Shown here piece by piece: positions 7,031-13,631 of a DNA stretch of 13,631 nt. Source of the DNA: Rickettsiales bacterium (GTDB lineage: Bacteria > Pseudomonadota > Alphaproteobacteria > Rickettsiales > UBA1997). Within the stretch, counting starts at the first letter, position 1; every line of letters starts with the position of its first letter. The notes below the pieces were generated by a model that was not told the origin of the DNA, ran no database searches, and saw only the letters and a program-made list of their open reading frames with translations. The translations under genes were made by a program, and so were the position numbers. Location: positions 1 to 13,631 of the forward strand of contig CANKYC010000028.1 in assembly GCA_947487845.1 (NCBI GenBank), given 5' to 3'.

Positions 7031-7033
7031 AAA

Positions 7034-7756
7034 TTAAAAATTTTTTGGGGATTTTTTAAGCATAATTTCTGTTTTTACTTTTAACAAAGACAGAAAAACA
7101 AAATAAGAAAAATAAGTTCCAAACATCAAAAGCAAAGGTTGCAACATCGCTGTATCAACCGCCACGCCACCGCTTCTGATAATGCTTGCGGGCTGATGCA
7201 ATGAATTCCAATATTCTACGGAAAATTTAATTATCGGCACATTTACAAAGCCAATTATCGAAATTATCGCAGCAATTCTTTCGCCCTTTTCGCGATCATC
7301 AAATGAATCGAGTAAAATGATGTAGCCGAGATATAAAAAAAATAAAATTAAAACCGAAGTAAGTCGCGCATCCCAAACCCACCAAGTTCCCCAAATCGGC
7401 TTGCCCCAAATGCTGCCCGTAATCAATGTTACAAATGTAAATACACAACCAATTGGAGCGATTGATTTAGCAATTAAATAAAAAAATGGGTTTTTCCAAA
7501 TGAATCCAGAAATGTTAAAAATCGCCATCAAACTGTAAATCATCAACGCCATCCAAGCTGCTGGAACATGTACATACATAATTTTCACCGCGTTGCTTTG
7601 TTGGTAATCAAGCGGTGAATTTATAATCGCAGGAATTACCAAACCTAAAAATACCAAAAAACAGACAAGCGAAAAAGGCGCGAAAAAGCGAAAATTTTTG
7701 GTAAAGTTTTTGAATTGAAGAAGTTGCGTGAACACTAATTTATGACTTTCCTTCAA
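7034..7756 (-). CDS. ccmC: Heme exporter protein CcmC
   Basis: CcmC is an inner-membrane protein of system I cytochrome c maturation that presents heme to the chaperone CcmE on the periplasmic side. The 240-aa protein has six hydrophobic segments. The tryptophan-rich heme-handling signature WGTWWVWDARLTS (122-134) lies between H63 (in YVHVPAAW) and H187 (in NSLHQPAS), the two expected axial histidines. Length is normal for the family. The first ATG gives a 17-bp overlap with the end of hisS; an internal GTG at residue 8 would also work. CcmA, CcmB, CcmE and other partners are not in the window. Scattered ccm genes are common in Rickettsiales-type genomes. Confidence 0.93.
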   Translation of the reverse strand: MKESHKLVFTQLLQFKNFTKNFRFFAPFSLVCFLVFLGLVIPAIINSPLDYQQSNAVKIMYVHVPAAWMALMIYSLMAIFNISGFIWKNPFFYLIAKSIAPIGCVFTFVTLITGSIWGKPIWGTWWVWDARLTSVLILFFLYLGYIILLDSFDDREKGERIAAIISIIGFVNVPIIKFSVEYWNSLHQPASIIRSGGVAVDTAMLQPLLLMFGTYFSYFVFLSLLKVKTEIMLKKSPKNF

Positions 7757-8993
7757 GATAATGGATTAATAATTCCTGTTTTACTTTTTGTTCTTTGGAG
7801 TTGTCAAAATCTTTTACAGAAACTTCCCCATTTTTCATTTCGCTTTCCCCAATAATTATAACAAAGCGTGAATTATTTTGCGAAGCGCGCTTCATTTGTT
7901 TTTTGAAATTTCCATCATAAATAAATTCAGTTACAAAACCAGCGTTGCGAAGCTTTTGAGCAACTTCAAAAGCACAAGTTTTTTCATTTTCAGAAATGTA
8001 ATTAATTGCCAACGGACGCACTTTTTCTACTTCAAGTTTTGCCAATAACATCAAGCGCTCAATTCCAGCAGCAAAGCCAATTGCTGGCACTTTTTTGCCA
8101 CTCATTTTTTCAACTAAATTATCGTAACGACCACCAGCTAAAACCGTGTTTTGCGCACCTTCATGCGACATTACAAATTCAAAAACGGTTGAAGTGTAAT
8201 AATCCAAACCACGCACCAAACGTTGATTAACGCGATGTTTCACGCCGAATTTTGTTAATAAATTTAAAATTGCATCAAAACGAAATTTTGCTTCATCAGA
8301 AAAAAATCGCGAAATTTCTGGCGCATCTTGCAAAATCTCAATGTCTTGCGAGTCTTTAGAATCAAGAATCCGTAGCGGATTTTTTTCTAAACGATGTTGC
8401 GAATCGCGCGACAAATCATTTTTAAATTTGGTAAAATATTCGCTCAAAGCCACTTCATAATTGGCTTTAGTTTGAGTACAACCAAGAGAATTTATTTCGA
8501 GAGTTGTTTTATCTAAAACTCCCAAATCCTTTAAAATTGCGCTGGCAAGCATTATCGATTCAACGTCGCAGAAATAATTTTCTTCACCAAAAACTTCAAA
8601 ATTAATTTGATGAAACTGACGCTGACGACCTTTTTGCGGGCGATCATATCTAAAAATTGGGCCGAAAGAAAAAAACTTGCGCGGCAAAACTTGTTGCAAT
8701 TCGCCATTTGAAACCAAAGCGCGAACCACGCCAGCCGTGAATTCAGGACGCAGTGTTAAAAAATTATCGGAGCGATCTAAAAATTTATAAACTTCTTTAG
8801 CAACAATGTCGGAAGCCTCGCCCAAATTGCGTTCAAAGACTTCACTAAATTCAAAAATCGGCGTTTGTAATTCTTCAAAACCAAAAAATTCACTTTTTTT
8901 TCTTGCAGTTGAAACGATGTGATTAAAGATTTTGATCTCATCACCAAATAAATCTTTGGTGCCGCGAACGGGCTGGAGTTTATGATCCGACAT
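7740..8993 (-). CDS. hisS: Histidyl-tRNA synthetase
   Basis: A cytoplasmic class II synthetase of 417 aa, the usual length, that charges tRNA-His. Motif 1 and the LRPEFTAGVVRA strand (81-92) are present. Motif 2 includes FRYDRPQKGRQRQFHQINFE (114-133) with its catalytic arginine. The histidine-specific signature RGLDYYTSTVFEF is at 261-273, and motif 3 is AIGFAAGIERL (304-314). Residues from about 325 form the anticodon-binding domain. It is the first gene of a four-gene operon and its stop overlaps the start of ccmC. Upstream DNA is a long AT-rich hairpin at 9004-9070, with only a weak ribosome site before the ATG. It is divergent from the ATPase gene at 9138. Confidence 0.96.
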   Translation of the reverse strand: MSDHKLQPVRGTKDLFGDEIKIFNHIVSTARKKSEFFGFEELQTPIFEFSEVFERNLGEASDIVAKEVYKFLDRSDNFLTLRPEFTAGVVRALVSNGELQQVLPRKFFSFGPIFRYDRPQKGRQRQFHQINFEVFGEENYFCDVESIMLASAILKDLGVLDKTTLEINSLGCTQTKANYEVALSEYFTKFKNDLSRDSQHRLEKNPLRILDSKDSQDIEILQDAPEISRFFSDEAKFRFDAILNLLTKFGVKHRVNQRLVRGLDYYTSTVFEFVMSHEGAQNTVLAGGRYDNLVEKMSGKKVPAIGFAAGIERLMLLAKLEVEKVRPLAINYISENEKTCAFEVAQKLRNAGFVTEFIYDGNFKKQMKRASQNNSRFVIIIGESEMKNGEVSVKDFDNSKEQKVKQELLIHYLEGKS

Positions 8994-9003
8994 TTTGTAA
9001 ATT

Positions 9004-9070
9004 TAGGAATTTTAAAATTAAGAATTAGAAATTAGGATTTAAATTCTAGCTCTTAATTTTAAAATTCCTA
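9004..9070. repeat. Long AT-rich hairpin between divergent hisS and ATPase genes
   Basis: Perfect 20-base inverted arms lie at 9004-9023 and 9051-9070; each contains AATTTTAAAATT, itself palindromic. Pairing continues imperfectly inward to about 9034/9040, leaving a small loop. It begins 11 bp upstream of the hisS start codon, so it would lie in the hisS leader or overlap its promoter. Possible roles are a small repeat element, a regulatory leader or a barrier between the two divergent units. Confidence 0.75.
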
Positions 9071-9077
9071 GAACGGC

Positions 9078-9106
9078 TTGCAATCAATCAAATGCAAAGG
9101 AATATT
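9078..9106 (+). promoter_or_regulatory. Candidate promoter for the ATPase-TOPRIM-lepA unit
   Basis: TTGCAA at 9078-9083 and AATATT at 9101-9106 are spaced by 17 bp. Each matches the sigma-70 consensus at 4 of 6 positions. The pair lies about 30 bp before the ATPase start codon and just outside the long hairpin. In AT-rich DNA such matches arise easily, so this is tentative. Confidence 0.3.
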
Positions 9107-9137
9107 TCAAAAACAGGCTCCAAAAAAAATCTAAAAA

Positions 9138-10388
9138 ATGTTAAAAGAAATCAGAATAAAAAACTTTCGCGGTTTTGATGAATTAGAAATTTCTAATTTC
9201 AAAAAAATAAACCTTTTTGTCGGCAAAAATAGTGGCGGCAAAACTAGCGTTTTGGAAGCTTTATTTTTGGCTTTAAAACCTTATTCCAATTCGCTTTACG
9301 AGCTTTACAAGGGAAGAGGCTTGCCAATGAATCATGTGATAAGGCAGACATCACAACCACAACAAAATCAGCCTCAAAAACCACAACAAGATCAGCCTCA
9401 AATTCAAATCCAACAATTCGCTTCACCAACTTGGTCGGCAATATTTGGTTTTTTAAAAAATAACGGCAATCAAAAACAAAACACTTCAATTGAAGTTGAA
9501 AGCGAATTTGGGCATTTAGAACTCAAAAGAACGGTAATTTTAAAACCTTATTTTTTCTCTTCAGAAAAACTAAATCAAAGCCAAGAATCTTTTGAATTTA
9601 TTGAAAAATCACAAAATCAAACTCATGAAAATAGCGATTTTTTTTACATTTCTTCTGTCGACGAGAACCTCAGAAATAACTCTGAAAAAAGTTATTTTTC
9701 TACCGGCATTCCAAAATTAAAAGAAGTTCCAGATTGCGCCGATGTTAGTCAAAACGGTTTTAGTGATTCGCAAGCAAAACTAGCTAAAGATTCAAAAATT
9801 AATTACCCAACTTTCAAAATATTTTTTCACCTTACTGGCGTTGCAAATGATTTGTCGCTTGGCGCAAGATTTGAAAAAATTAGAGACAGCGAATTTTCTG
9901 AAAAATTGGTTAATCTGATGCAAAAAATCGATGATAAAATTCGTGAATTTAGATTTGACAATAAAGGCTCAATTGAAGTTGTAATTGAAGTTGAAGGCAA
10001 AAAACACGCGCTGCCTTTTGGGCTTTTGGGCGATGGAGCCAAAAAAATATTTAGCATTTTATGTTCAATTCCATCTTGCAAAAACGGCGTTTTGTTAATT
10101 GACGAAATCGAAAACGGAATTCACCACACTTCGCAAAAATTATTTTGGGATTTTGCAATTGCCACCGCAAAAGAATTTAACGTGCAAATTTTTGCCACAA
10201 CTCATTCTTACGAGGCGATTGAAGCGCTTGATAAATCTTACAAAGAAACTTGCGAATTAAAGGGAAAAACTCTTGAAGAAGATGATGAAATAAGGCTTTA
10301 TCGGGTTAATAAAACTCAAAAAAGTCCCACAAAATTTGATTCTACTCAAATTGATAAGTTCATAGAGCAAGAGTGGGAGGTTAGATAA
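9138..10388 (+). CDS. AAA/ABC-type ATPase of the OLD/AAA_15 group
   Basis: The 416-aa protein begins with the RecF/SMC-like N-terminus (LKEIRIKNFRGFDEL). It has Walker A GKNSGGKT (29-36), an ABC signature-like LGDGAKKIFSI (298-307 region), Walker B VLLIDEIENGIHH (318-330) with E323 as the likely catalytic base, and an H-loop TTH (354-356). It lacks a TOPRIM domain of its own; the next gene supplies one, as in two-gene OLD-type and PARIS (AriA/AriB) systems. Between the nucleotide-binding halves, residues 70-93 are a Gln/Pro-rich low-complexity insert and 140-220 are poorly ordered, Ser/Asn-rich sequence. No Shine-Dalgarno precedes the ATG. The likely role is an ATP-driven sensor controlling the TOPRIM nuclease; a repair role is the alternative. 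Confidence 0.85.
   Translation: MLKEIRIKNFRGFDELEISNFKKINLFVGKNSGGKTSVLEALFLALKPYSNSLYELYKGRGLPMNHVIRQTSQPQQNQPQKPQQDQPQIQIQQFASPTWSAIFGFLKNNGNQKQNTSIEVESEFGHLELKRTVILKPYFFSSEKLNQSQESFEFIEKSQNQTHENSDFFYISSVDENLRNNSEKSYFSTGIPKLKEVPDCADVSQNGFSDSQAKLAKDSKINYPTFKIFFHLTGVANDLSLGARFEKIRDSEFSEKLVNLMQKIDDKIREFRFDNKGSIEVVIEVEGKKHALPFGLLGDGAKKIFSILCSIPSCKNGVLLIDEIENGIHHTSQKLFWDFAIATAKEFNVQIFATTHSYEAIEALDKSYKETCELKGKTLEEDDEIRLYRVNKTQKSPTKFDSTQIDKFIEQEWEVR
9357..9404 (+). repeat. In-frame 24-bp tandem duplication encoding a Gln/Pro repeat
   Basis: Copies at 9357-9380 and 9381-9404 agree at 21 of 24 bases. They encode PQQNQPQK and PQQDQPQI inside the ATPase. The surrounding QTSQPQ and QIQIQQ extend the tract. 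It is a recent slippage-type expansion at a surface loop. Confidence 0.8.
10375..10380 (+). promoter_or_regulatory. Strong Shine-Dalgarno of the TOPRIM gene
   Basis: GGGAGG sits in the last codons of the ATPase gene, 11 bases before the ATG at 10392. It is the clearest ribosome site in the window, where most genes have none. It supports this start and suggests efficient translation of the TOPRIM protein from the ATPase message. Confidence 0.7.
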
Positions 10389-10391
10389 TCG

Positions 10392-11051
10392 ATGAAAAAT
10401 ACTATTATTGTTGAAGGAAAAGATGATGTATCCTTTTTTACAAAGTTGCTCGGAGAAAAGTTTTTCAAAGGCGATAATGATGATAAAAATGAAGTAATTC
10501 CTACGGGAGGATTCCCTAATATGATAAATTTTGAAGAGATTATTAAAAGATCTGAATTTGAGAATGCCGACAATTTAATATTTATTTGCGACGCCGATGA
10601 ATCTTATGTTAAACGAAAAAAACAGCTTGAAGGACTTATTTCAAAAATAGTTAAAAACTATCCAGGTAAAACTGCTTTTTATTACATTCTTCCTTTCAAT
10701 AAAGAAGAGGACGAGATTGATGTTACAACAAACAAAATAAAGCAAGCTGGCTCTTTAGAAAATTTAATTCTTGAAGTAATCGAGCAAGAAAAAGAGGAAA
10801 AATTCTTAAAAATAAAAAATTGTGCCGAAGGTTTTTTTAAATGCGTTGAGGAAGTAAAAACAAAGCAATCCAAATCAAAGTTAATTATTCAGGCTATATT
10901 GTCTGCTTCTGCGCCAAATGATGATCCTTCCTATTCTATAAGCAAAGTTTTGGAAGGAAACTTAAACTATCTTTCAAACGATAATCAGAAATTCTTTCAA
11001 AACGAATTGCTGCAAAATTTGAAAAACTCAATTTTAAAACTTTTAAAATAA
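10392..11051 (+). CDS. TOPRIM-domain protein, DUF3226/DUF4435-like, partner of the ATPase
   Basis: A 219-aa protein with a TOPRIM core. The first strand ends IIVEGKDDVSFF (5-16) with E8 as the conserved glutamate. The DxD pair is in LIFICDADES (62-71; D67 and D69). Together these bind Mg2+ in OLD-type nucleases, primases and topoisomerases. The opening VEGKDD and the DAD motif fit DUF3226; the related DUF4435 is the effector AriB in PARIS defence. After the core, SLENLILEV (121-129) matches the family's second acidic helix and the rest is charged helix. The gene starts 3 bp after the ATPase stop and ends one base before lepA. Its likely function is a nuclease, held or triggered by the ATPase. 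Nuclease activity is inferred. Confidence 0.8.
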   Translation: MKNTIIVEGKDDVSFFTKLLGEKFFKGDNDDKNEVIPTGGFPNMINFEEIIKRSEFENADNLIFICDADESYVKRKKQLEGLISKIVKNYPGKTAFYYILPFNKEEDEIDVTTNKIKQAGSLENLILEVIEQEKEEKFLKIKNCAEGFFKCVEEVKTKQSKSKLIIQAILSASAPNDDPSYSISKVLEGNLNYLSNDNQKFFQNELLQNLKNSILKLLK

Positions 11052-12860
11052 ATGTCACAAAACTCACTTTCCCACATCCGCAACTTTTCAATTGTTGCCC
11101 ATATCGACCACGGCAAATCGACGCTTTCTGATCGTTTAATTCAAGAATGCGGCGCGATTGCTGATCGTGATATGACGGCGCAAATTCTGGATTCGATGGA
11201 TATTGAAAAAGAGCGCGGCATCACGATTAAAGCCCAAACCGTGCGCCTTTCTTACAAAGCCGATGATGGCAAAACTTACATGTTAAATTTGATGGACACG
11301 CCCGGCCACGTCGATTTTGCTTATGAAGTGAGTCGTTGTTTGGCGGCTTGCGAAGGTTCAATTTTGGTGGTCGATTCGACGCAAGGTGTTGAAGCGCAAA
11401 CGCTGGCGAATGTTTATCAGGCGATGGATAATAATCATGAAATTGTGCCTGTTTTAAACAAAATTGATTTGCCCGCGTCCGACCCTGAAAGCGTTAAAAA
11501 ACAAATTGAAGAAGTAATTGGAATTGACACCTCAGAAGCAATTTTAGTTTCCGCCAAAACCGGCGTTGGAATTCACGAAACTTTGGAAGCGGTGGTAAAA
11601 AAATTGCCAGCTCCAAAAGGAAATCCCGATGGCGATTTTAAAGCACTTTTGATTGATAGTTGGTATGATCCATATCTTGGCGTGATAATATTGGTGCGGG
11701 TTATTGATGGTTCAATTAAGAAGGGTCAAAAAATAAAAATGATCGCGGCAAATGCCACTTATCAAGTTGATTCTGTCGGATTTTTCACTCCGAAAAAACA
11801 TTTTTGCGATGATTTAAAAGCTGGTGAAGTTGGATTTATTAACGCTCAAATCAAACAAGTTTCTGATTGTAAAGTTGGTGATACAATCGTGCTTTCAAGC
11901 AATGAAAATGCCACTTTGCTTCCCGGTTTTAAACAAAATCAACCTGTGGTTTTTTGCGGAATTTATCCAATTGACGCTTCTGATTTTGAAAAATTCCGCG
12001 ATGCTTTAGGAAAATTACACTTAAATGATGCCAGTTTTGAATATGAGGCCGAAACTTCCAACGCCTTGGGATTTGGCTTTCGCTGCGGCTTTTTGGGACT
12101 TTTACATTTAGAAATTATCCAAGAAAGATTGGAGCGCGAATTTGATTTAGACTTAATCACCACCGCGCCTTCGGTAATTTACAATATTCGTCTGCGCGAC
12201 GGATCGACAATTCACGTTCATTCGCCAGCTGAAATGCCCGATCCAACTAAAATTGAATTTATGGAAGAGCCGTGGATTAAGGCTACAATCATGACTCCCG
12301 ATCAATATTTGGGATCAGTTTTAGAATTATGCACCCAAAAACGCGGCATTCAAAAAGAATTAAGTTATGTTGGAGATCGCGCCATGTTGGTTTATCGACT
12401 TCCGCTCAATGAAATTGTTTATGATTTTTACGACCGCCTGAAATCTTGCTCGCGCGGCTACGCCAGCTTTGATTGGCAAATGGATGGTTACGAGGAAAGC
12501 AATTTAGTAAAATTAACAATTATGGTTAATTCCGAACCGGTTGATGCATTGTCATTTATTACTCACAAAACTCGTTCTGAAAGCCGTGGACGCGCGATTT
12601 GCGCCAAGTTGAAAGAACTTATTCCAAAACAAATGTTTAATATCGCAATTCAAGCGGCGATTGGCGGAAAAATTATTGCGCGCGAAACTGTGACGGCGAT
12701 GCGAAAAGACGTGACCGCTAAATGTTACGGCGGCGATATTTCTAGGAAGAGAAAACTTTTAGATAAGCAGAAAAAAGGTAAGAAGAAAATGCGCGAAATT
12801 GGAAATGTAGAAATTCCACAAAGCGCATTTTTAGCGGCGTTGAAATTGGACGAACATTAA
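11052..12860 (+). CDS. lepA: Elongation factor 4 (LepA)
   Basis: A translational GTPase of 602 aa, full length. GTP-binding motifs are AHIDHGKST (16-24), RGIT (55-58), DTPGHVDF (82-89), NKID (136-139) and SAKTG (167-171). The middle holds the LepA-specific region with LGFGFRCGFLGLLHLEIIQERLEREF. The C-terminus has the LepA-only domain ending in RKRKLLDKQKKGKKKM, which contacts the ribosome. LepA acts on ribosomes at the membrane or in the cytoplasm under stress and during initiation. The ATG follows the TOPRIM stop codon with no gap and has no Shine-Dalgarno, so translation depends on the upstream gene. Its stop overlaps the convergent 255-aa gene by 4 bp. Confidence 0.97.
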   Translation: MSQNSLSHIRNFSIVAHIDHGKSTLSDRLIQECGAIADRDMTAQILDSMDIEKERGITIKAQTVRLSYKADDGKTYMLNLMDTPGHVDFAYEVSRCLAACEGSILVVDSTQGVEAQTLANVYQAMDNNHEIVPVLNKIDLPASDPESVKKQIEEVIGIDTSEAILVSAKTGVGIHETLEAVVKKLPAPKGNPDGDFKALLIDSWYDPYLGVIILVRVIDGSIKKGQKIKMIAANATYQVDSVGFFTPKKHFCDDLKAGEVGFINAQIKQVSDCKVGDTIVLSSNENATLLPGFKQNQPVVFCGIYPIDASDFEKFRDALGKLHLNDASFEYEAETSNALGFGFRCGFLGLLHLEIIQERLEREFDLDLITTAPSVIYNIRLRDGSTIHVHSPAEMPDPTKIEFMEEPWIKATIMTPDQYLGSVLELCTQKRGIQKELSYVGDRAMLVYRLPLNEIVYDFYDRLKSCSRGYASFDWQMDGYEESNLVKLTIMVNSEPVDALSFITHKTRSESRGRAICAKLKELIPKQMFNIAIQAAIGGKIIARETVTAMRKDVTAKCYGGDISRKRKLLDKQKKGKKKMREIGNVEIPQSAFLAALKLDEH

Positions 12861-13624
12861 GGACCTTTTACAGCTCCGCCACCAACTTGTGGCGCAGTTA
12901 CTCCGTGACCAGTAGTTTTACCTCCTCCATTCTCTTCCAAATTTGTTCCGCTTAGACCTCCAACAATTCTGGCAAGAGCTGCCTTAGTAGCTTCATTAAC
13001 CACAGTTGTGGCAACTCTATTTAAACTTTCTTGATTTACTTTTAGAGTTTCCCCGGTTTTTGTTAAAGAATCACCTTCTTTTTTAACAAATTCTTCGGCT
13101 TTATTTCCAGTAGTTGTTATCTCATCAACTGGCTTTCTCTGTATTGGCTGTGGTTGATTAGAGTCATTACCATTTGATTCTAAGCCTTCTTTTTGCTTTA
13201 CCTCTTTTGGATCTGGCAAATAATTTTTGAAGGCATTCAAAAATTCTAAAGCTTTTTCTGATTTTAATGCCGCTTCCTCCGCCTCCTTCTGCTCCATATC
13301 TATTTCATTAGGATTACGACCGAAATTTTTAGTAGCGTAAAGAAATAGCGGCGCTAAAAAAATTCCTCCGGGAGCAAATAGCAATCCGATAGCGATCGCG
13401 CCCTTAGCGCCGTAAATAGCCTTACTTTTAATATCTTCCCAATTCTTACCATCATAAATAGAGGAGTCTTTTAAATCCTCGCTAGGGGTATTTTTTTTCT
13501 CCTCTTCTAATTCTTGTTGGTCTTTATTTTCTAGCGCTTCTTGTATCTTGGCAATATCTGGGTTTTCCTTGAAAGCAGTTTCAATAGATTTTTTAGCAGC
13601 ATCATCAAGATCTTTGTCATTCAT
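12857..13624 (-). CDS. Hypothetical protein with one hydrophobic segment, 255 aa
   Basis: The family is not recognised. The N-terminal 65 residues are acidic, charged helix (ELEEEKKN), then a hydrophobic stretch at about 69-98 (AIYGAKGAIAIGLLFAPGG), long and Gly/Ala-rich enough for one membrane helix or a re-entrant hairpin. The rest is soluble and low complexity: charged helix at 112-150, an Asn/Gln/Pro-rich linker, a Ser/Thr/Val helix near 185-222 and a Gly-rich tail (GGLSGTNLEENGGG and VGGGAVKGP). The composition is that of host-interacting or surface proteins in intracellular bacteria, but nothing proves it. The ATG at 13624 lies 7 bp from the window edge, so upstream context is unknown. 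It converges on lepA, sharing the TTAA at 12857-12860. Confidence 0.75.
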   Translation of the reverse strand: MNDKDLDDAAKKSIETAFKENPDIAKIQEALENKDQQELEEEKKNTPSEDLKDSSIYDGKNWEDIKSKAIYGAKGAIAIGLLFAPGGIFLAPLFLYATKNFGRNPNEIDMEQKEAEEAALKSEKALEFLNAFKNYLPDPKEVKQKEGLESNGNDSNQPQPIQRKPVDEITTTGNKAEEFVKKEGDSLTKTGETLKVNQESLNRVATTVVNEATKAALARIVGGLSGTNLEENGGGKTTGHGVTAPQVGGGAVKGP

Positions 13625-13631
13625 TAAACTG

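Noticed and set aside
9004..9070. T-box or amino-acid attenuator for hisS
   Set aside because: No T-box consensus, no leader peptide with histidine codons and no terminator/antiterminator pair could be seen; only one long AT-rich dyad.

Overview
The window is AT-rich, densely packed bacterial DNA. The recognisable housekeeping genes (hisS, ccmC, a seven-iron fdxA and lepA) look alphaproteobacterial. The low GC, the isolated ccmC and a ferredoxin very like the Rickettsia type suggest Rickettsiales or a related host-associated lineage. That placement is an inference from protein style; no rRNA is present to fix it.

Layout, left to right. (1) Positions 1-1409, plus strand: the 3' part of a small membrane protein resembling a SemiSWEET transporter, overlapping by 4 bp a SIR2-family protein of the kind used as an NAD-consuming effector in phage defence. 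(2) 1410-1880: a purine-rich stretch with no convincing gene. (3) 1881-3868, minus strand: a two-gene operon of unrecognised soluble proteins (182 and 469 aa). (4) 3869-4250: non-coding, with a perfect 46-bp palindrome. (5) 4251-5366, minus: a DUF3137 membrane protein. (6) 5367-5981: a non-coding, repeat-rich stretch with a 134-bp element with perfect 39-bp inverted arms, itself enclosed by a second imperfect inverted repeat. (7) 5982-8993, minus: a tight housekeeping operon in the order hisS, ccmC, fdxA, HAD phosphatase, with gaps of -17, 3 and 8 bp. (8) 8994-9137: a divergent promoter region dominated by a long AT-rich hairpin. (9) 9138-11051, plus: an ABC/AAA-type ATPase and a TOPRIM protein (DUF3226-like), a two-gene unit resembling split OLD-family or PARIS-type defence systems. 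(10) 11052-12860, plus: lepA, starting at the first base after the TOPRIM stop codon. (11) 12857-13624, minus: an unrecognised protein with one hydrophobic segment, overlapping the end of lepA by 4 bp.

The strongest candidate for an unusual system is the ATPase plus TOPRIM pair wedged between hisS and lepA. The SIR2 gene is a second candidate defence gene, and the 469/182-aa operon is an orphan of unknown role. The repeats and palindromes lie in the non-coding gaps between accessory genes. That pattern fits a region that has gained and lost sequence around a conserved core. No tRNA, rRNA, transposase gene or CRISPR array was recognised.
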